A stretch of DNA of 60,475 nucleotides, from NCBI RefSeq assembly GCF_045062745.1, contig NZ_JBJGED010000043.1, positions 1 through 60,475 on the forward strand. Reading direction: 5' to 3'. Within the stretch, counting starts at the first letter, position 1, and every line of letters starts with the position of its first letter. This document shows, piece by piece, positions 8,248 to 16,374 of the stretch. The notes under the pieces are model-generated. The model was given only the letters and a program-made list of their open reading frames with translations. It did not search any database and was not told the DNA's origin. This DNA comes from Paenibacillus_AA sp045062745 (GTDB taxonomy: Bacteria; Bacillota; Bacilli; Paenibacillales; NBRC-103111). The translations under genes were made by a program, and so were the position numbers.

Positions 8248-8685
8248 TTATCCGCGAAGTTCCCAGACCTGCGGTTGTTGTGCGGCATGCGGGTGTTCGG
8301 AACCGGCATACACGTTCAGCTTCGTCTTCAGCTTGTCGCCCAAACGGTTCTTCGGCAGCATTCCGTAAACCGCCAGCTCGATCATCCGGTCCGGACGCTT
8401 AGCGAGCATTTCTTGAGCGGAAGTGACCTTCAAGCCGCCTGGGTATTGAGAGTGACGGTAGTACATTTTCTTTTGCAGCTTCTTGCCGGTCAGGACGACT
8501 TGGTCTGCATTGATTACAATTACGAAATCTCCGGTATCTACATGAGGAGTAAATTCCGGCTTGGTCTTGCCGCGCAAGATCGAAGCAACTTCGCTGGCCA
8601 GACGTCCAAGCGTTTGACCGGCTGCATCGACGATGTACCATTTGCGCTCAACTTGCTGAGGTTTCGCCATATATGTGGTACGCAT
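8248..8685 (-). CDS. rplM: 50S ribosomal protein L13
   Basis: 145 residues from the ATG at 8685 (MRTTYMAKP...), matching the Bacillus protein in length and N-terminus. AGGAGG (8695-8700) is 9 nt upstream of this ATG but only 3 nt from an in-frame ATG at 8691, so 8685 is preferred. The core HVDTGDFVIVINA and YYRHSQYPGGLK are typical of L13. L13 binds 23S rRNA early in assembly and is expected to autoregulate through the leader upstream. Confidence 0.97.
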   Translation of the reverse strand: MRTTYMAKPQQVERKWYIVDAAGQTLGRLASEVASILRGKTKPEFTPHVDTGDFVIVINADQVVLTGKKLQKKMYYRHSQYPGGLKVTSAQEMLAKRPDRMIELAVYGMLPKNRLGDKLKTKLNVYAGSEHPHAAQQPQVWELRG

Positions 8686-8715
8686 TCGCATGATCCTCCT
8701 AATAATTAAATCCAT

Positions 8716-8805
8716 CTTACATTGTCATAGTCATTGTTAAAGTTGCTAGGGTTGGCTCGCTTCAAAACTCGGGGCAGTGGGAGTGCCAGCTTTGAAAAGC
8801 CAACT
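8716..8805 (-). promoter_or_regulatory. L13 (rplM) mRNA leader
   Basis: The 5' untranslated region folds into a long stem GTTGGCT/AGCCAAC (8751-8757 with 8798-8804), extended inside by GCTTTTCAAAG pairing with TTTTGAAGC, and capped by a C/G-rich loop. Position and shape fit the known L13 leader of Firmicutes, where L13 is thought to bind its own mRNA. Assignment rests on context and fold, not on a model search. Confidence 0.65.
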
Positions 8806-8808
8806 TAT

Positions 8809-8837
8809 ATATTACATGAAATCAAGAACGGAAGCAA
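8809..8837 (-). promoter_or_regulatory. Promoter of rplM-rpsI
   Basis: -35 TTGCTT (8832-8837) and -10 TAATAT (8809-8814) with a 17 nt spacer lie just beyond the truA stop codon and directly before the rplM leader. Confidence 0.6.
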
Positions 8838-8840
8838 GGA

Positions 8841-9596
8841 TTATTTGTGGGCCTCTGTGTAGTACACTTCCCATAACATCAGCCCGTGCGCCATGGCGGT
8901 CGGACCCGCTAAACTCCGCTTCCGGCCTTGCAAAATCCGCTGCATGTCGGCACTCTTACGCTTTCCTTCTCCGATCTGGATCAATGTTCCGACTAAGATG
9001 CGCACCATGTGCTGGAGAAAGCCGTTGCCGGTAAAAACCAGATGAATGAGGCCCTCTTCCTCCCGGTGCTCCAAATAAGCCTCATAAAGCGTCCGGACAT
9101 GCGATTTCTTCGTGGACCGGATCGAGCAGAACGACGTGAAATCATGCTCCCCGAGCAAGCACTCCATCGCGGCCCTCATCTCCTTGACGTTCAAAGGCGT
9201 CGGATGATGAAATTGCAGGCGACGGGCGAACACATCGGGTTGGCGGTTGCAATTGATCGTATATCGGTATGTTTTCCGCTTGGCGGAATGGCGGGCATGA
9301 AAGTCGAGCGGGACTTCCTCCGCTTGCAGGATGACGATGTCGTCGGGCAGCCGCGAGTTAAGCGCCATCGCCCAACGCCCGATCGGGATCGGAGACTCGG
9401 TCCGCACGTTGACGATTTGATGCCGGGCATGTACGCCCGCATCGGTGCGCCCCGAGGAGATGACTTCCATTTGCTCCCCGGTCAACAGCTTCAGGGCAGC
9501 TTCCATCTCGTCCTGAATCGTGTTCCCTCCGGGCTGAATCTGAAACCCGTAGTAGCGCGTCCCTTCGTAACTGACAACCATACGTATGTTTCTCAT
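8841..9596 (-). CDS. truA: tRNA pseudouridine(38-40) synthase TruA
   Basis: 251 residues. The catalytic aspartate D52 sits in SGRTDAGVHA, and FTGNGFLQHMVR is the second family signature. TruA forms pseudouridine at positions 38-40 of the anticodon arm of many tRNAs. GAGGC lies 5 nt before the ATG, a moderate site. It is separated from rplQ by a terminator and a dispersed hairpin element; in Bacillus the ECF transporter genes occupy this gap, and they are absent here. Confidence 0.96.
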   Translation of the reverse strand: MRNIRMVVSYEGTRYYGFQIQPGGNTIQDEMEAALKLLTGEQMEVISSGRTDAGVHARHQIVNVRTESPIPIGRWAMALNSRLPDDIVILQAEEVPLDFHARHSAKRKTYRYTINCNRQPDVFARRLQFHHPTPLNVKEMRAAMECLLGEHDFTSFCSIRSTKKSHVRTLYEAYLEHREEEGLIHLVFTGNGFLQHMVRILVGTLIQIGEGKRKSADMQRILQGRKRSLAGPTAMAHGLMLWEVYYTEAHK

Positions 9597-9709
9597 GAAA
9601 AGCCTCGATTCCTAGCTGCGGTCTCTTGTACTTCCCACGTTCGCCCGAAACCAAACGATAGCCGTCCTCAATAGACGGCATCCGTTCGGCATCGGCCCTA
9701 ACATAAACA

Positions 9710-9764
9710 CCCCACAAAGTGACGAGAGCCTCCGGAGTTTATCCAGTTACTTTGCGGGGACCCC
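9710..9764 (-). repeat. Dispersed hairpin element, copy 1 (before truA)
   Basis: 55 bp bounded on the minus strand by CCCCGCAAAGT and ACTTTGTGGGG, which pair over 11 positions with one G-U. It shares its ends and the internal GGA...CTCC core with copies at 12241, 46805 and 53823. It lies between the rplQ terminator and truA, 113 nt before the truA start, so unlike the other copies it is not next to a ribosome binding site. Confidence 0.85.
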
Positions 9765-9777
9765 GGGGATATTCCTA

Positions 9778-9820
9778 TAAAAAAAGGGCTTCAGCAGAAT
9801 CCTAGGATTCTGTCCACCCT
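9778..9820 (-). terminator. Terminator after rplQ
   Basis: On the minus strand GGG...CAGAATCC pairs with GGATTCTG...CCC and is followed by seven T residues. It closes the long S10-spc-alpha transcription unit. Confidence 0.88.
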
Positions 9821-9836
9821 TTCCCCTTCGTGCGTA

Positions 9837-10205
9837 TTAGGCGCGATCTACTAGTTCCAAGTACACCATAGGAGCTGAGTCTCCACGGCGGGGTCCCAGC
9901 TTCAAGATGCGCGTATATCCGCCCGGACGCTCCGAGTAGCGAGTAGCCAGATCCGAGAACAGCTTTTGGATCGCGTCTTGATCTTCCGTGATCGACTCCC
10001 GGCGAACAAAAGCGGCCGCTTGACGGCGAGCGTGCAAGTCTCCGCGTTTCGCTAACGTAATGAGTCGCTCGGCGATGCCGCGGACTTCTTTCGCTTTGGT
10101 CTCAGTCGTTTGAATGCGTTCATATAAGAAAAGATCGGTTACCAGGTCACGGTAAAGTGCTTTACGCGAGCTGGAGTCACGATTTAACTTTCGGTAAGCA
10201 GCCAT
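9837..10205 (-). CDS. rplQ: 50S ribosomal protein L17
   Basis: 122 residues from the ATG at 10205 (MAAYRKLNRDSSSR), with GGAGG 8 nt upstream; an in-frame TTG at 10211 is too close to the site. YTRILKLGPRRGD and the C-terminal APMVYLELVD are typical of L17, which lies near the peptide exit tunnel. It is the last gene of the alpha operon, 21 nt after rpoA. Confidence 0.97.
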   Translation of the reverse strand: MAAYRKLNRDSSSRKALYRDLVTDLFLYERIQTTETKAKEVRGIAERLITLAKRGDLHARRQAAAFVRRESITEDQDAIQKLFSDLATRYSERPGGYTRILKLGPRRGDSAPMVYLELVDRA

Positions 10206-10226
10206 TTCCAAGCCCTCCTTCTGTAA

Positions 10227-11171
10227 TTAATCTTCCGTACGCAGGCCGAGGCCCAGCTCTTCGAGCTTCTCTTGCACTTCTTCCAAGGATTTGCGGCCCA
10301 GGTTCCGGACCTTCATCATATCCTCTTCCGTCTTCGTGATCAGCTCTTGGACTGTATTGATGCCCGCCCGTTTCAAGCAGTTGTAGGAACGAACCGAAAG
10401 ATCGAGCTCTTCGATGGTCATCTCGAGCACTTTCTCTTTCTTATCTTCCTCTTTCTCCACCATGATTTCGGCGTCCTTCGCCTCGTCCGTCAATCCTACG
10501 AACAGCATCAGATGCTCCGTCAAGATCTTGGCGCCCAGGCTGACCGCTTCTTCAGGGCGAATGCTTCCATCGGTCCACACTTCGAGGGTTAGTTTGTCGT
10601 AGTTCGTGACTTGGCCGACACGGGTATTCTCTACGCTGTAGTTCACGCGAGTAATGGGAGTGTAGATGGAGTCTACCGGAATAACGCCGATCGGTTGATC
10701 ATCCCTCTTGTTCTTATCCGCTTGTACATAGCCGCGGCCGCGGTTCGCATGAATGCGCATATGCAATCTTGCGTCGGCTGCCAGCGTAGCGATGTGCAGG
10801 TCCGGATTCAGAATCTCGACATCACTGTCTGCGCGAATATCTCCTGCGGTGATATTACCAGCGCCTTCGGCATCGATCTCAAGCACCTTTTCCTCGTCGG
10901 AATGAATCTTTAATGAGAGCCCCTTCAGGTTGATGATCACTTCCGTGACATCTTCCATCACACCGGGGATCGTCGAGAACTCGTGAAGCACTCCGTCGAT
11001 TTGAACGGAATTGACCGCTGCACCCGGCAGTGAGGAGAGCAAGATGCGGCGCAAGGAGTTGCCCAACGTTGTACCGTAGCCTCGCTCCAGCGGCTCAATA
11101 ATGAACTTGCCATATGTGCCGTCTTCGTTCAGCTGTACGGTTTCAATTTTTGGCTTTTCGATTTCAATCAT
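10227..11171 (-). CDS. rpoA: RNA polymerase alpha subunit
   Basis: 314 residues, the usual Firmicute length. The N-terminal assembly domain (about 1-228) has GYGTTLGNSLRRILLSSLPG; an acidic/basic linker (228-245) leads to the C-terminal domain with two helix-hairpin-helix motifs, including IEELDLSVRSYNCLKRAGI and MMKVRNLGRKSLEEV, which contact UP elements and activators. It lies 132 nt after rpsK. That gap holds an inverted repeat TATAGTAT/ATACTATA that could include an extra promoter, which I cannot confirm. Confidence 0.98.
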   Translation of the reverse strand: MIEIEKPKIETVQLNEDGTYGKFIIEPLERGYGTTLGNSLRRILLSSLPGAAVNSVQIDGVLHEFSTIPGVMEDVTEVIINLKGLSLKIHSDEEKVLEIDAEGAGNITAGDIRADSDVEILNPDLHIATLAADARLHMRIHANRGRGYVQADKNKRDDQPIGVIPVDSIYTPITRVNYSVENTRVGQVTNYDKLTLEVWTDGSIRPEEAVSLGAKILTEHLMLFVGLTDEAKDAEIMVEKEEDKKEKVLEMTIEELDLSVRSYNCLKRAGINTVQELITKTEEDMMKVRNLGRKSLEEVQEKLEELGLGLRTED

Positions 11172-11303
11172 GAACTTAACCCTCCCTGAAAAACGTCGTT
11201 TCCCTCTGGATACTGAAAACGCAAAAAGTTATAGTATGCCTATCGTTCACATTCATTATTCACATGTTTGGGATATTTATACTATACCTGCCCGTTAATC
11301 CTA

Positions 11304-11702
11304 TTAGACACGACGACGTTTAGGCGGACGGCAACCATTGTGAGGAATGGGAGTGACGTCTTTGATCAAGTTCACTTCGAGACCTGCCGCTTGGAGCGAA
11401 CGGATAGCCGCTTCGCGACCTGCGCCAGGACCTTTAACCATAACTTCCACGCTCTTCATGCCATGCTCCATCGCCGCTTTCGCAGCCGACTCCGCAGCCA
11501 TTTGCGCCGCATAAGGGGTGCTCTTGCGGGAGCCCTTGAAGCCCAGGTTACCGGAGCTTGCCCAAGAGATCGCATTGCCATGAGGGTCAGTGATCGTTAC
11601 GATCGTGTTGTTAAACGTAGAGCGGATATGAGCAACTCCGGAATCAATATTTTTGCGGTCACGACGTTTCGTCCGGACTGCCGCTTTTTTCGGTTTAGCC
11701 AT
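11304..11702 (-). CDS. rpsK: 30S ribosomal protein S11
   Basis: 132 residues. The core FNNTIVTITDPHGNAISWASSG is unmistakable, and the C-terminus PHNGCRPPKRRRV carries the conserved asparagine that can become isoaspartate in many S11 proteins. S11 lines the mRNA exit side of the platform. It follows rpsM by 18 nt in the alpha operon order rpmJ-rpsM-rpsK-rpoA-rplQ. Confidence 0.98.
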   Translation of the reverse strand: MAKPKKAAVRTKRRDRKNIDSGVAHIRSTFNNTIVTITDPHGNAISWASSGNLGFKGSRKSTPYAAQMAAESAAKAAMEHGMKSVEVMVKGPGAGREAAIRSLQAAGLEVNLIKDVTPIPHNGCRPPKRRRV

Positions 11703-11720
11703 GAGAGTTATCCCCCCTTA

Positions 11721-12089
11721 TTATTTTTTCTTGTTCGCCACGGTACGGCGAGGACCTTTACGGGTACGAGCATTGGTCTTGGTACGTTGTCCGCGTACCG
11801 GCAACCCGCGACGATGGCGGATCCCGCGGTAGCAGCCGATTTCCACCAGACGCTTGATGTTCAGCGCGATTTCACGACGAAGATCGCCTTCCACTTTGAC
11901 GTTCTTGTCAATTGCGTCACGCAGCTTGCTGACTTCGTCTTCCGTCAGGTCGCGCACGCGAGTGGATTCGCTGATTCCGGTCGAAGCCAGAATGTTGCGG
12001 GCAGTAGTGTTCCCAATTCCATAGATGTACGTGAGCGCGATAACGACACGTTTGTCACGAGGCAAGTCTACACCAGCTATACGAGCCAT
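11721..12089 (-). CDS. rpsM: 30S ribosomal protein S13
   Basis: 122 residues. MARIAGVDLPRDKRVVIALTYIYGIG with a helix-two-turn-helix, YRGIRHRRGLPVRGQRT, and a Lys/Arg tail that contacts P-site tRNA. S13 forms intersubunit bridges in the 30S head. It starts 17 nt after rpmJ ends, with AGGAGG before the ATG. Confidence 0.98.
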   Translation of the reverse strand: MARIAGVDLPRDKRVVIALTYIYGIGNTTARNILASTGISESTRVRDLTEDEVSKLRDAIDKNVKVEGDLRREIALNIKRLVEIGCYRGIRHRRGLPVRGQRTKTNARTRKGPRRTVANKKK

Positions 12090-12106
12090 TGAATCAATGC
12101 ACCTCC

Positions 12107-12220
12107 TTATCCTTGTTTTTGTTTATGCTTCGGATTTTCGCAAATCACCATTACGGCGCCTTTGCGACGAATGACTTTGCATTTTTCACAAATCGGTTTG
12201 ACCGACGGTCTTACCTTCAT
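12107..12220 (-). CDS. rpmJ: 50S ribosomal protein L36
   Basis: 37 codons: MKVRPSVKPICEKCKVIRRK followed by a short tail ending KHKQKQG. C11, C14, C27 and H33 are the zinc-ribbon ligands of the C+ type of L36. AGGAGG lies 8 nt before the ATG. The gene is too short for most ORF cut-offs but is certain from sequence and from its place between infA and rpsM. A dispersed hairpin element ends 20 nt before its start codon. Confidence 0.97.
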   Translation of the reverse strand: MKVRPSVKPICEKCKVIRRKGAVMVICENPKHKQKQG

Positions 12221-12240
12221 GGTTATTACCTCCTAATTCA

Positions 12241-12297
12241 CCCCAAAAAGTGTTGGTACGTCTTCGGAGCTCGGTCCGAATCCTTTTCGGGGGCCCC
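12241..12297 (-). repeat. Dispersed hairpin element, copy 4 (before rpmJ), divergent
   Basis: 57 bp with ends CCCCGAAAAG and CTTTTTGGGG on the minus strand. Against copies 1-3, the sixth base pair of the stem has changed from C-G to A-U while the fifth stays G-U, a paired change that keeps the helix. The inner CGGA...CTCCG core is kept. It ends 20 nt before the rpmJ ATG, just before AGGAGG. Confidence 0.75.
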
Positions 12298-12318
12298 GTA
12301 ATGCCTAGTTGACAGCTG

Positions 12319-12537
12319 CTATTTAAAGCGGTAGGTGATCCGCCCTCGAGTCAAATCATAAGGCGACAGCTCTACCGTAACTTTATCACCTGGCAGGATC
12401 CGAATAAAGTGCATCCGAATTTTACCGGAGACATGCGCCAATACTTTGTGCCCGTTCTCGAGTTCCACCTTGAACATGGCATTCGGTAGCGGCTCAATCA
12501 CCGTGCCTTCCACTTCAATTACATCTTCTTTTGCCAC
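12319..12537 (-). CDS. infA: Translation initiation factor IF-1
   Basis: 72 residues if the GTG at 12537 is the start: AAAGGAG lies 7 nt upstream of it, while the ATG at 12543 is only 1 nt from the site and gives a longer end than the family has. The OB fold is nearly invariant (NAMFKVELENGHKVLAHVSGK, MHFIRILPGDKV). IF-1 occupies the A site during initiation. The start lies just past the stop of the upstream KOW gene, suggesting coupled translation. Confidence 0.96.
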   Translation of the reverse strand: MAKEDVIEVEGTVIEPLPNAMFKVELENGHKVLAHVSGKIRMHFIRILPGDKVTVELSPYDLTRGRITYRFK

Positions 12538-12539
12538 CG

Positions 12540-12854
12540 TCATTCTCCTTTCTGCTGCGCATCCGATTGTTGAAGTTCAACAAACTTATTCAGTGCATAA
12601 CGAAGCTTTGCGTTGGTAACACGACCGGTTTCGTTTAAGCTGTCAGCAACCTCGCTGCTAATGTAGCTGAGCAGGTCGAGGTGAAGGATGTTTTTTTTCT
12701 TGGGTTGGTCGAATTTGCGCTTATCTCCGTCTGCAATCCAGACGAATCGACTATCTTCCAGGCGTACCACGATCGCATACTGATCCTGCTCCCGCCCACG
12801 CAGCACTTTGGCTACTTGACCGAGCGCCGGTTGCTTGGTGGCGTCTATCGTCAT
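12540..12854 (-). CDS. KOW-domain RNA-binding protein (L14e/L6e/L27e-like)
   Basis: 104 residues with an N-terminal KOW/SH3-like fold (ALGQVAKVLRGREQDQYAIVVRL, then FVWIADGDKRKFDQPKKKN) resembling archaeal L14e and the small KOW protein found between map and infA in Bacillus. Function is not established; ribosome or rRNA binding is expected from the fold and the neighbours. ATGA overlap with map and near-contact with infA place it in a tightly coupled adk-map-KOW-infA string. Confidence 0.8.
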   Translation of the reverse strand: MTIDATKQPALGQVAKVLRGREQDQYAIVVRLEDSRFVWIADGDKRKFDQPKKKNILHLDLLSYISSEVADSLNETGRVTNAKLRYALNKFVELQQSDAQQKGE

Positions 12855-13612
12855 AGTCCATTACCCTCGCTTCGGGTGAGAATTTCATAGCCGCTTGCCG
12901 TTATGGCGATCGTGTGCTCGAAATGCGCGCACAGCGAACCGTCCACGGTTACTACCGTCCAATTGTCCTGCAGCGTTTTGACATACCGTTCGCCTACGTT
13001 CACCATCGGCTCAATCGCGAGCACCATGCCCGGCTTCAGCCTAGGTCCCCGATCGGGCAGCCCGTAGTTCGGTATTTGCGGTTCTTCATGCAAGTTTTGA
13101 CCGATTCCATGTCCGACATACTCGCGAACGATGGAAAACCCATGATCTTCGACAACCTGCTGAATGGCGTGCGAGATCGTAAACAGCCGGATGTCTGCCT
13201 TAGCCAGGGCGAGACCCTCGTACAGCGATCGCTCCGTGACCTCCAACAGCTGGCGGGCCGTGTCGGACACTTGGCCTACCGGATACGTCCAGGCGGAATC
13301 GCCGTGATATCCTTGGAACTGGGCCCCGATATCGATGCTGATGATGTCTCCCTCTTGCAGCTTTCTGTCCCCGGGAATACCATGTACCAGCTCTTCGTTG
13401 ACTGACGTACAGATGCTTCCAGGAAAACCGTTGTAGCCTTTGAAAGACGGGATGGCCTTCTGACTGCGAATATAATCTTCCGCGATGCGATCGAGCTGCC
13501 GGGTCGTAATACCGGGCTTTACCGCTTGAGCCATCAGGCGGTGCGTATCGGCCACGATGCGGCCGGCTTCTCGCATGAGGTTCAGTTCAGCCTCGGACTT
13601 ACAAATGATCAT
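12851..13612 (-). CDS. map: Type I methionine aminopeptidase
   Basis: 253 residues. Metal ligands are D94, D105, H168, E201 and E232, with H77 as the conserved active-site histidine; no N-terminal zinc or SH3 extension, so it is the type Ia form. It removes initiator methionine from nascent proteins. The start overlaps the adk stop by 4 nt, and its own stop overlaps the next start, so the string is translationally coupled. Confidence 0.97.
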   Translation of the reverse strand: MIICKSEAELNLMREAGRIVADTHRLMAQAVKPGITTRQLDRIAEDYIRSQKAIPSFKGYNGFPGSICTSVNEELVHGIPGDRKLQEGDIISIDIGAQFQGYHGDSAWTYPVGQVSDTARQLLEVTERSLYEGLALAKADIRLFTISHAIQQVVEDHGFSIVREYVGHGIGQNLHEEPQIPNYGLPDRGPRLKPGMVLAIEPMVNVGERYVKTLQDNWTVVTVDGSLCAHFEHTIAITASGYEILTRSEGNGL

Positions 13613-14262
13613 TCCGCTTGCCCTCGCAATAAATGGGAGATGTCGGACGTGACCACATCGATATCCTGTTCGCCGTTCACTTCGCGCAGCAGCCCTTTCT
13701 TCGAGTAATACTCGAGCAGAGGCGCCGTTTTGTTCGTATATTCGTCGAGCCGAGTGCCCACCTTCTCTTCATTGTCGTCCGAACGCTGGTACAATTCGCC
13801 GGAGCACTTGTCGCAGACGTTCTCGACCTTCGGAGGATTGAACATGACATGATAAGTAGCACCGCAGGATTTGCAAATGCGACGACCCGTCAGTCGCCCG
13901 AGGAGCAGATCGCGATCCACCACGAGGTTGATCACATGATCGATGCGCTTGCCGAGCGAAGCCAGAATATCGTCCAGCGCTTCCGCTTGGGAGAGCGTGC
14001 GCGGGAACCCGTCGAGCAAAAAGCCTTTGCCGCAATCGGGCGCTTGCAACCGTTCCTTTACAATGCCGTTCGTAATTTCATCCGGGACCAGCAAACCTTG
14101 GTCAACATAGCTCTTCGCTTGCACACCCAGCGGAGTGCCTTGGCTCATCGCCAAGCGAAACGCGTCGCCTGTCGAGATATGCGGGATGCCGAACTGTTCT
14201 ACGATCCTTTCAGCTTGCGTGCCTTTACCGGCCCCAGGAGGACCCATGAAAAGAATATTCAT
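13609..14262 (-). CDS. adk: Adenylate kinase (long form, zinc LID)
   Basis: 217 residues. The P-loop is GPPGAGKGT (7-15); the LID domain has C130, C133, C150 and C153, the structural zinc site of Gram-positive long-form enzymes. Catalyses ATP + AMP to 2 ADP. It follows secY by 100 nt, a wider gap than its neighbours, with a C-rich stretch before the start. The secY-adk-map order is the standard bacterial one. Confidence 0.97.
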   Translation of the reverse strand: MNILFMGPPGAGKGTQAERIVEQFGIPHISTGDAFRLAMSQGTPLGVQAKSYVDQGLLVPDEITNGIVKERLQAPDCGKGFLLDGFPRTLSQAEALDDILASLGKRIDHVINLVVDRDLLLGRLTGRRICKSCGATYHVMFNPPKVENVCDKCSGELYQRSDDNEEKVGTRLDEYTNKTAPLLEYYSKKGLLREVNGEQDIDVVTSDISHLLRGQAE

Positions 14263-14362
14263 TTGTACGCCCCCTCCCCCGATTATGAAGGACCGAACAG
14301 CAGGAGAGGAACCGACGGCGATGGAGCGCGAGCCATCAGTACCTTGTCATCATGCTATCCGA

Positions 14363-15670
14363 TTATTTATTAATGAACCCTTTGTAGTGGCGTTTGATCA
14401 GCTGGCTCTCGATCTGCTTCATTGTCTCCAGCGCGACCCCGATCACGATCAAGAGCGAGGTGCCCCCGATAGTCACGGTTTGCGGCAAGCCGGCCGCTTT
14501 ACTGAAGAACACCGGCAGAATCGATATTGCCGCCAAGAAGATCGCGCCCGAAAGCGTGATGCGGGTCATGACTCTCGTCAAGTAAGAGGAAGTCATCTTC
14601 CCGGGACGAATCCCCGGAATGTATCCGCCGTTCTTCTTCATCTGATCGGCCATCTGCACCGGATTGATCTGTACAAAGGTGTAGAAGTACGTGAACCCGA
14701 TAATCATCAGCACATACAGGACCATGCCGAAAGCTGCGGTGTAGGTCAAGTTGTTGATGATCCAGTCCGCTACGACGTTGCCGCGCCAGAATTGCGCAAT
14801 GGTGGGCGGGAACACGAGCAGCGACAGTGCGAAGATTACGGGAATAACACCAGCCGCATTCACTTTCAGCGGAATGTGCGTCGATTGGCCGCCATACATT
14901 TTGCGACCGACTACGCGCTTCGCATATTGCACCGGAATTTTGCGTACGCCCTGCTGAACGAAGATAACTCCGACCACGATCAGGACGATCGCCAGCACAA
15001 TCAGCACGACCTTCAGGATGTTGAGGAACAAGGCACCCTCGGATCCTTCTGCGAACAGACGAAGGTAGATTTGATTAATCCCGTTAGGAAAGGCAGCTAC
15101 GATCCCCGCGAAGATAATGACCGAGATCCCGTTGCCGATGCCGTGCTCCGTGATCTGCTCCCCGAGCCACATCAGAAACGCGGTTCCAGCGGTCAAGACG
15201 ATCGCGATCAGCACGTAAGTCGTAAATCCGGGATCCTTCACGAGCTGCATGCTGTATAACCGGTTAAAACCGAAAGCAACGCCAAAGCCTTGGACTAAAC
15301 CAAGAATGATCGTTCCGTACCGAGTGATTTGGGCCAGCTTCTTCCGTCCAACTTCGCCTTCCTTTGCCCACATCGTAAACTTGGGAATCACGTCCATCGA
15401 CAACAGCTGTACGATAATCGAGGACGTAATATACGGCATGATCCCCATGGCAAAAATCGAGAATTTGAACAAAGCGCCGCCCGAGAAGGTGTTCAACAGG
15501 TTGAACACCCCGCCGCTGTTGCTTTGATCGATACTGGTCAAAATATCGTTATCGATGTTAGGCACGGGGATAAAAGCGCCGATCCGGTAAACGATTAGAA
15601 TCATTAACGTGAAAAGGATTCTTCTTCGCAGATCGTTCACTTTCATGATGTTGGACAATGTTTTAAACAT
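14363..15670 (-). CDS. secY: Protein translocase subunit SecY
   Basis: 435 residues with ten membrane helices. N-terminal LRRRILFTLMILIVYRIGAFIPVPNID, the plug and TM2 region SGGALFKFSIFAMGIMPYI, and the C-terminal loop GTSLLIVIGVALETMKQIE are family hallmarks. It forms the Sec pore with SecE (also in this window) and SecG. The ATG overlaps the rplO stop (TAATG), so it is coupled to the spc operon. Confidence 0.98.
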   Translation of the reverse strand: MFKTLSNIMKVNDLRRRILFTLMILIVYRIGAFIPVPNIDNDILTSIDQSNSGGVFNLLNTFSGGALFKFSIFAMGIMPYITSSIIVQLLSMDVIPKFTMWAKEGEVGRKKLAQITRYGTIILGLVQGFGVAFGFNRLYSMQLVKDPGFTTYVLIAIVLTAGTAFLMWLGEQITEHGIGNGISVIIFAGIVAAFPNGINQIYLRLFAEGSEGALFLNILKVVLIVLAIVLIVVGVIFVQQGVRKIPVQYAKRVVGRKMYGGQSTHIPLKVNAAGVIPVIFALSLLVFPPTIAQFWRGNVVADWIINNLTYTAAFGMVLYVLMIIGFTYFYTFVQINPVQMADQMKKNGGYIPGIRPGKMTSSYLTRVMTRITLSGAIFLAAISILPVFFSKAAGLPQTVTIGGTSLLIVIGVALETMKQIESQLIKRHYKGFINK

Positions 15671-16110
15671 TAAATCACCTCGGATTTACCGCCGGCAGCT
15701 TGAATCTTATCTACCGCAGATTGAGAGAACTTGTTCGCCTTCACTGTCAGTTGTACAGTAAGATCGCCGGTTCCTAAAACCTTGATACCGTCTTTAGGAT
15801 TTTTGACAAGTCCGGACTCAATCAGGAATTCCGGAGTGATTTCGGTTCCTGCTGCGAATTGGTTCAATTGTTGCAGGTTGACCAATGCATACTCAACGCG
15901 ATTGCGATTCGTGAAGCCACGCTTCGGCAAACGACGATACAGGGGATTTTGTCCGCCCTCGAAACCAGGACGCACTCCGCCACCGGAACGTGCATTTTGA
16001 CCTTTGTGACCGCGACCGGACGTTTTGCCATTGCCGCTCCCGATCCCGCGACCCACGCGGTTGCGCTCTTTCTTGGAACCAGGGGCTGGAGCCAGTTCAT
16101 GTAACTTCAT
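15670..16110 (-). CDS. rplO: 50S ribosomal protein L15
   Basis: 146 residues. MKLHELAPAPGSKKERNRVGRG and the Gly/Arg-rich segment SGRGHKGQNARSGGGVRPGFEGG are diagnostic. L15 binds 23S rRNA domain II late in 50S assembly. The start follows AGGAGG. It precedes secY in the spc operon. Confidence 0.98.
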   Translation of the reverse strand: MKLHELAPAPGSKKERNRVGRGIGSGNGKTSGRGHKGQNARSGGGVRPGFEGGQNPLYRRLPKRGFTNRNRVEYALVNLQQLNQFAAGTEITPEFLIESGLVKNPKDGIKVLGTGDLTVQLTVKANKFSQSAVDKIQAAGGKSEVI

Positions 16111-16179
16111 CGTTGCACCTCCTTAAAAGATTTGTAAATCTTAAGCTGTCTATCGGGTACACCCGTTCGAGTCGATCGA

Positions 16180-16362
16180 TTAAACTTCTTTTACTTCCAC
16201 GAGATGGCTCACTTGATTGATCATCCCACGGATAGCGGGGCTGTCATTGTGAACGACGGTTTGATGCAGCTTGCGCAAGCCAAGCGTTCTTACCGTCACT
16301 CGTTGGGTTTCAGGACGTCCGATCAAACTGCGCTTGAGGGTAACTTGCAATTGATTCGCCAT
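16180..16362 (-). CDS. rpmD: 50S ribosomal protein L30
   Basis: 60 residues, standard for bacterial L30. LQVTLKRSLIGRPETQRVTVRTLGLRKLHQ shows the ferredoxin-like fold signature. GGAGGGGG precedes the ATG. It lies between rpsE and rplO with a 69 nt gap to rplO in which I see no other gene. Confidence 0.97.
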   Translation of the reverse strand: MANQLQVTLKRSLIGRPETQRVTVRTLGLRKLHQTVVHNDSPAIRGMINQVSHLVEVKEV

Positions 16363-16374
16363 CGTATCCCCCTC

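Noticed and set aside
9612..9704. A 30-codon frame between hairpin copy 1 and truA
   Set aside because: No ribosome binding site apart from the hairpin's own GGGG, a very atypical product and no known counterpart.
11225..11290. A promoter for rpoA in the TATAGTAT/ATACTATA inverted repeat
   Set aside because: Several AT-rich -10-like hexamers are present but none has a convincing -35 at 16-18 nt.
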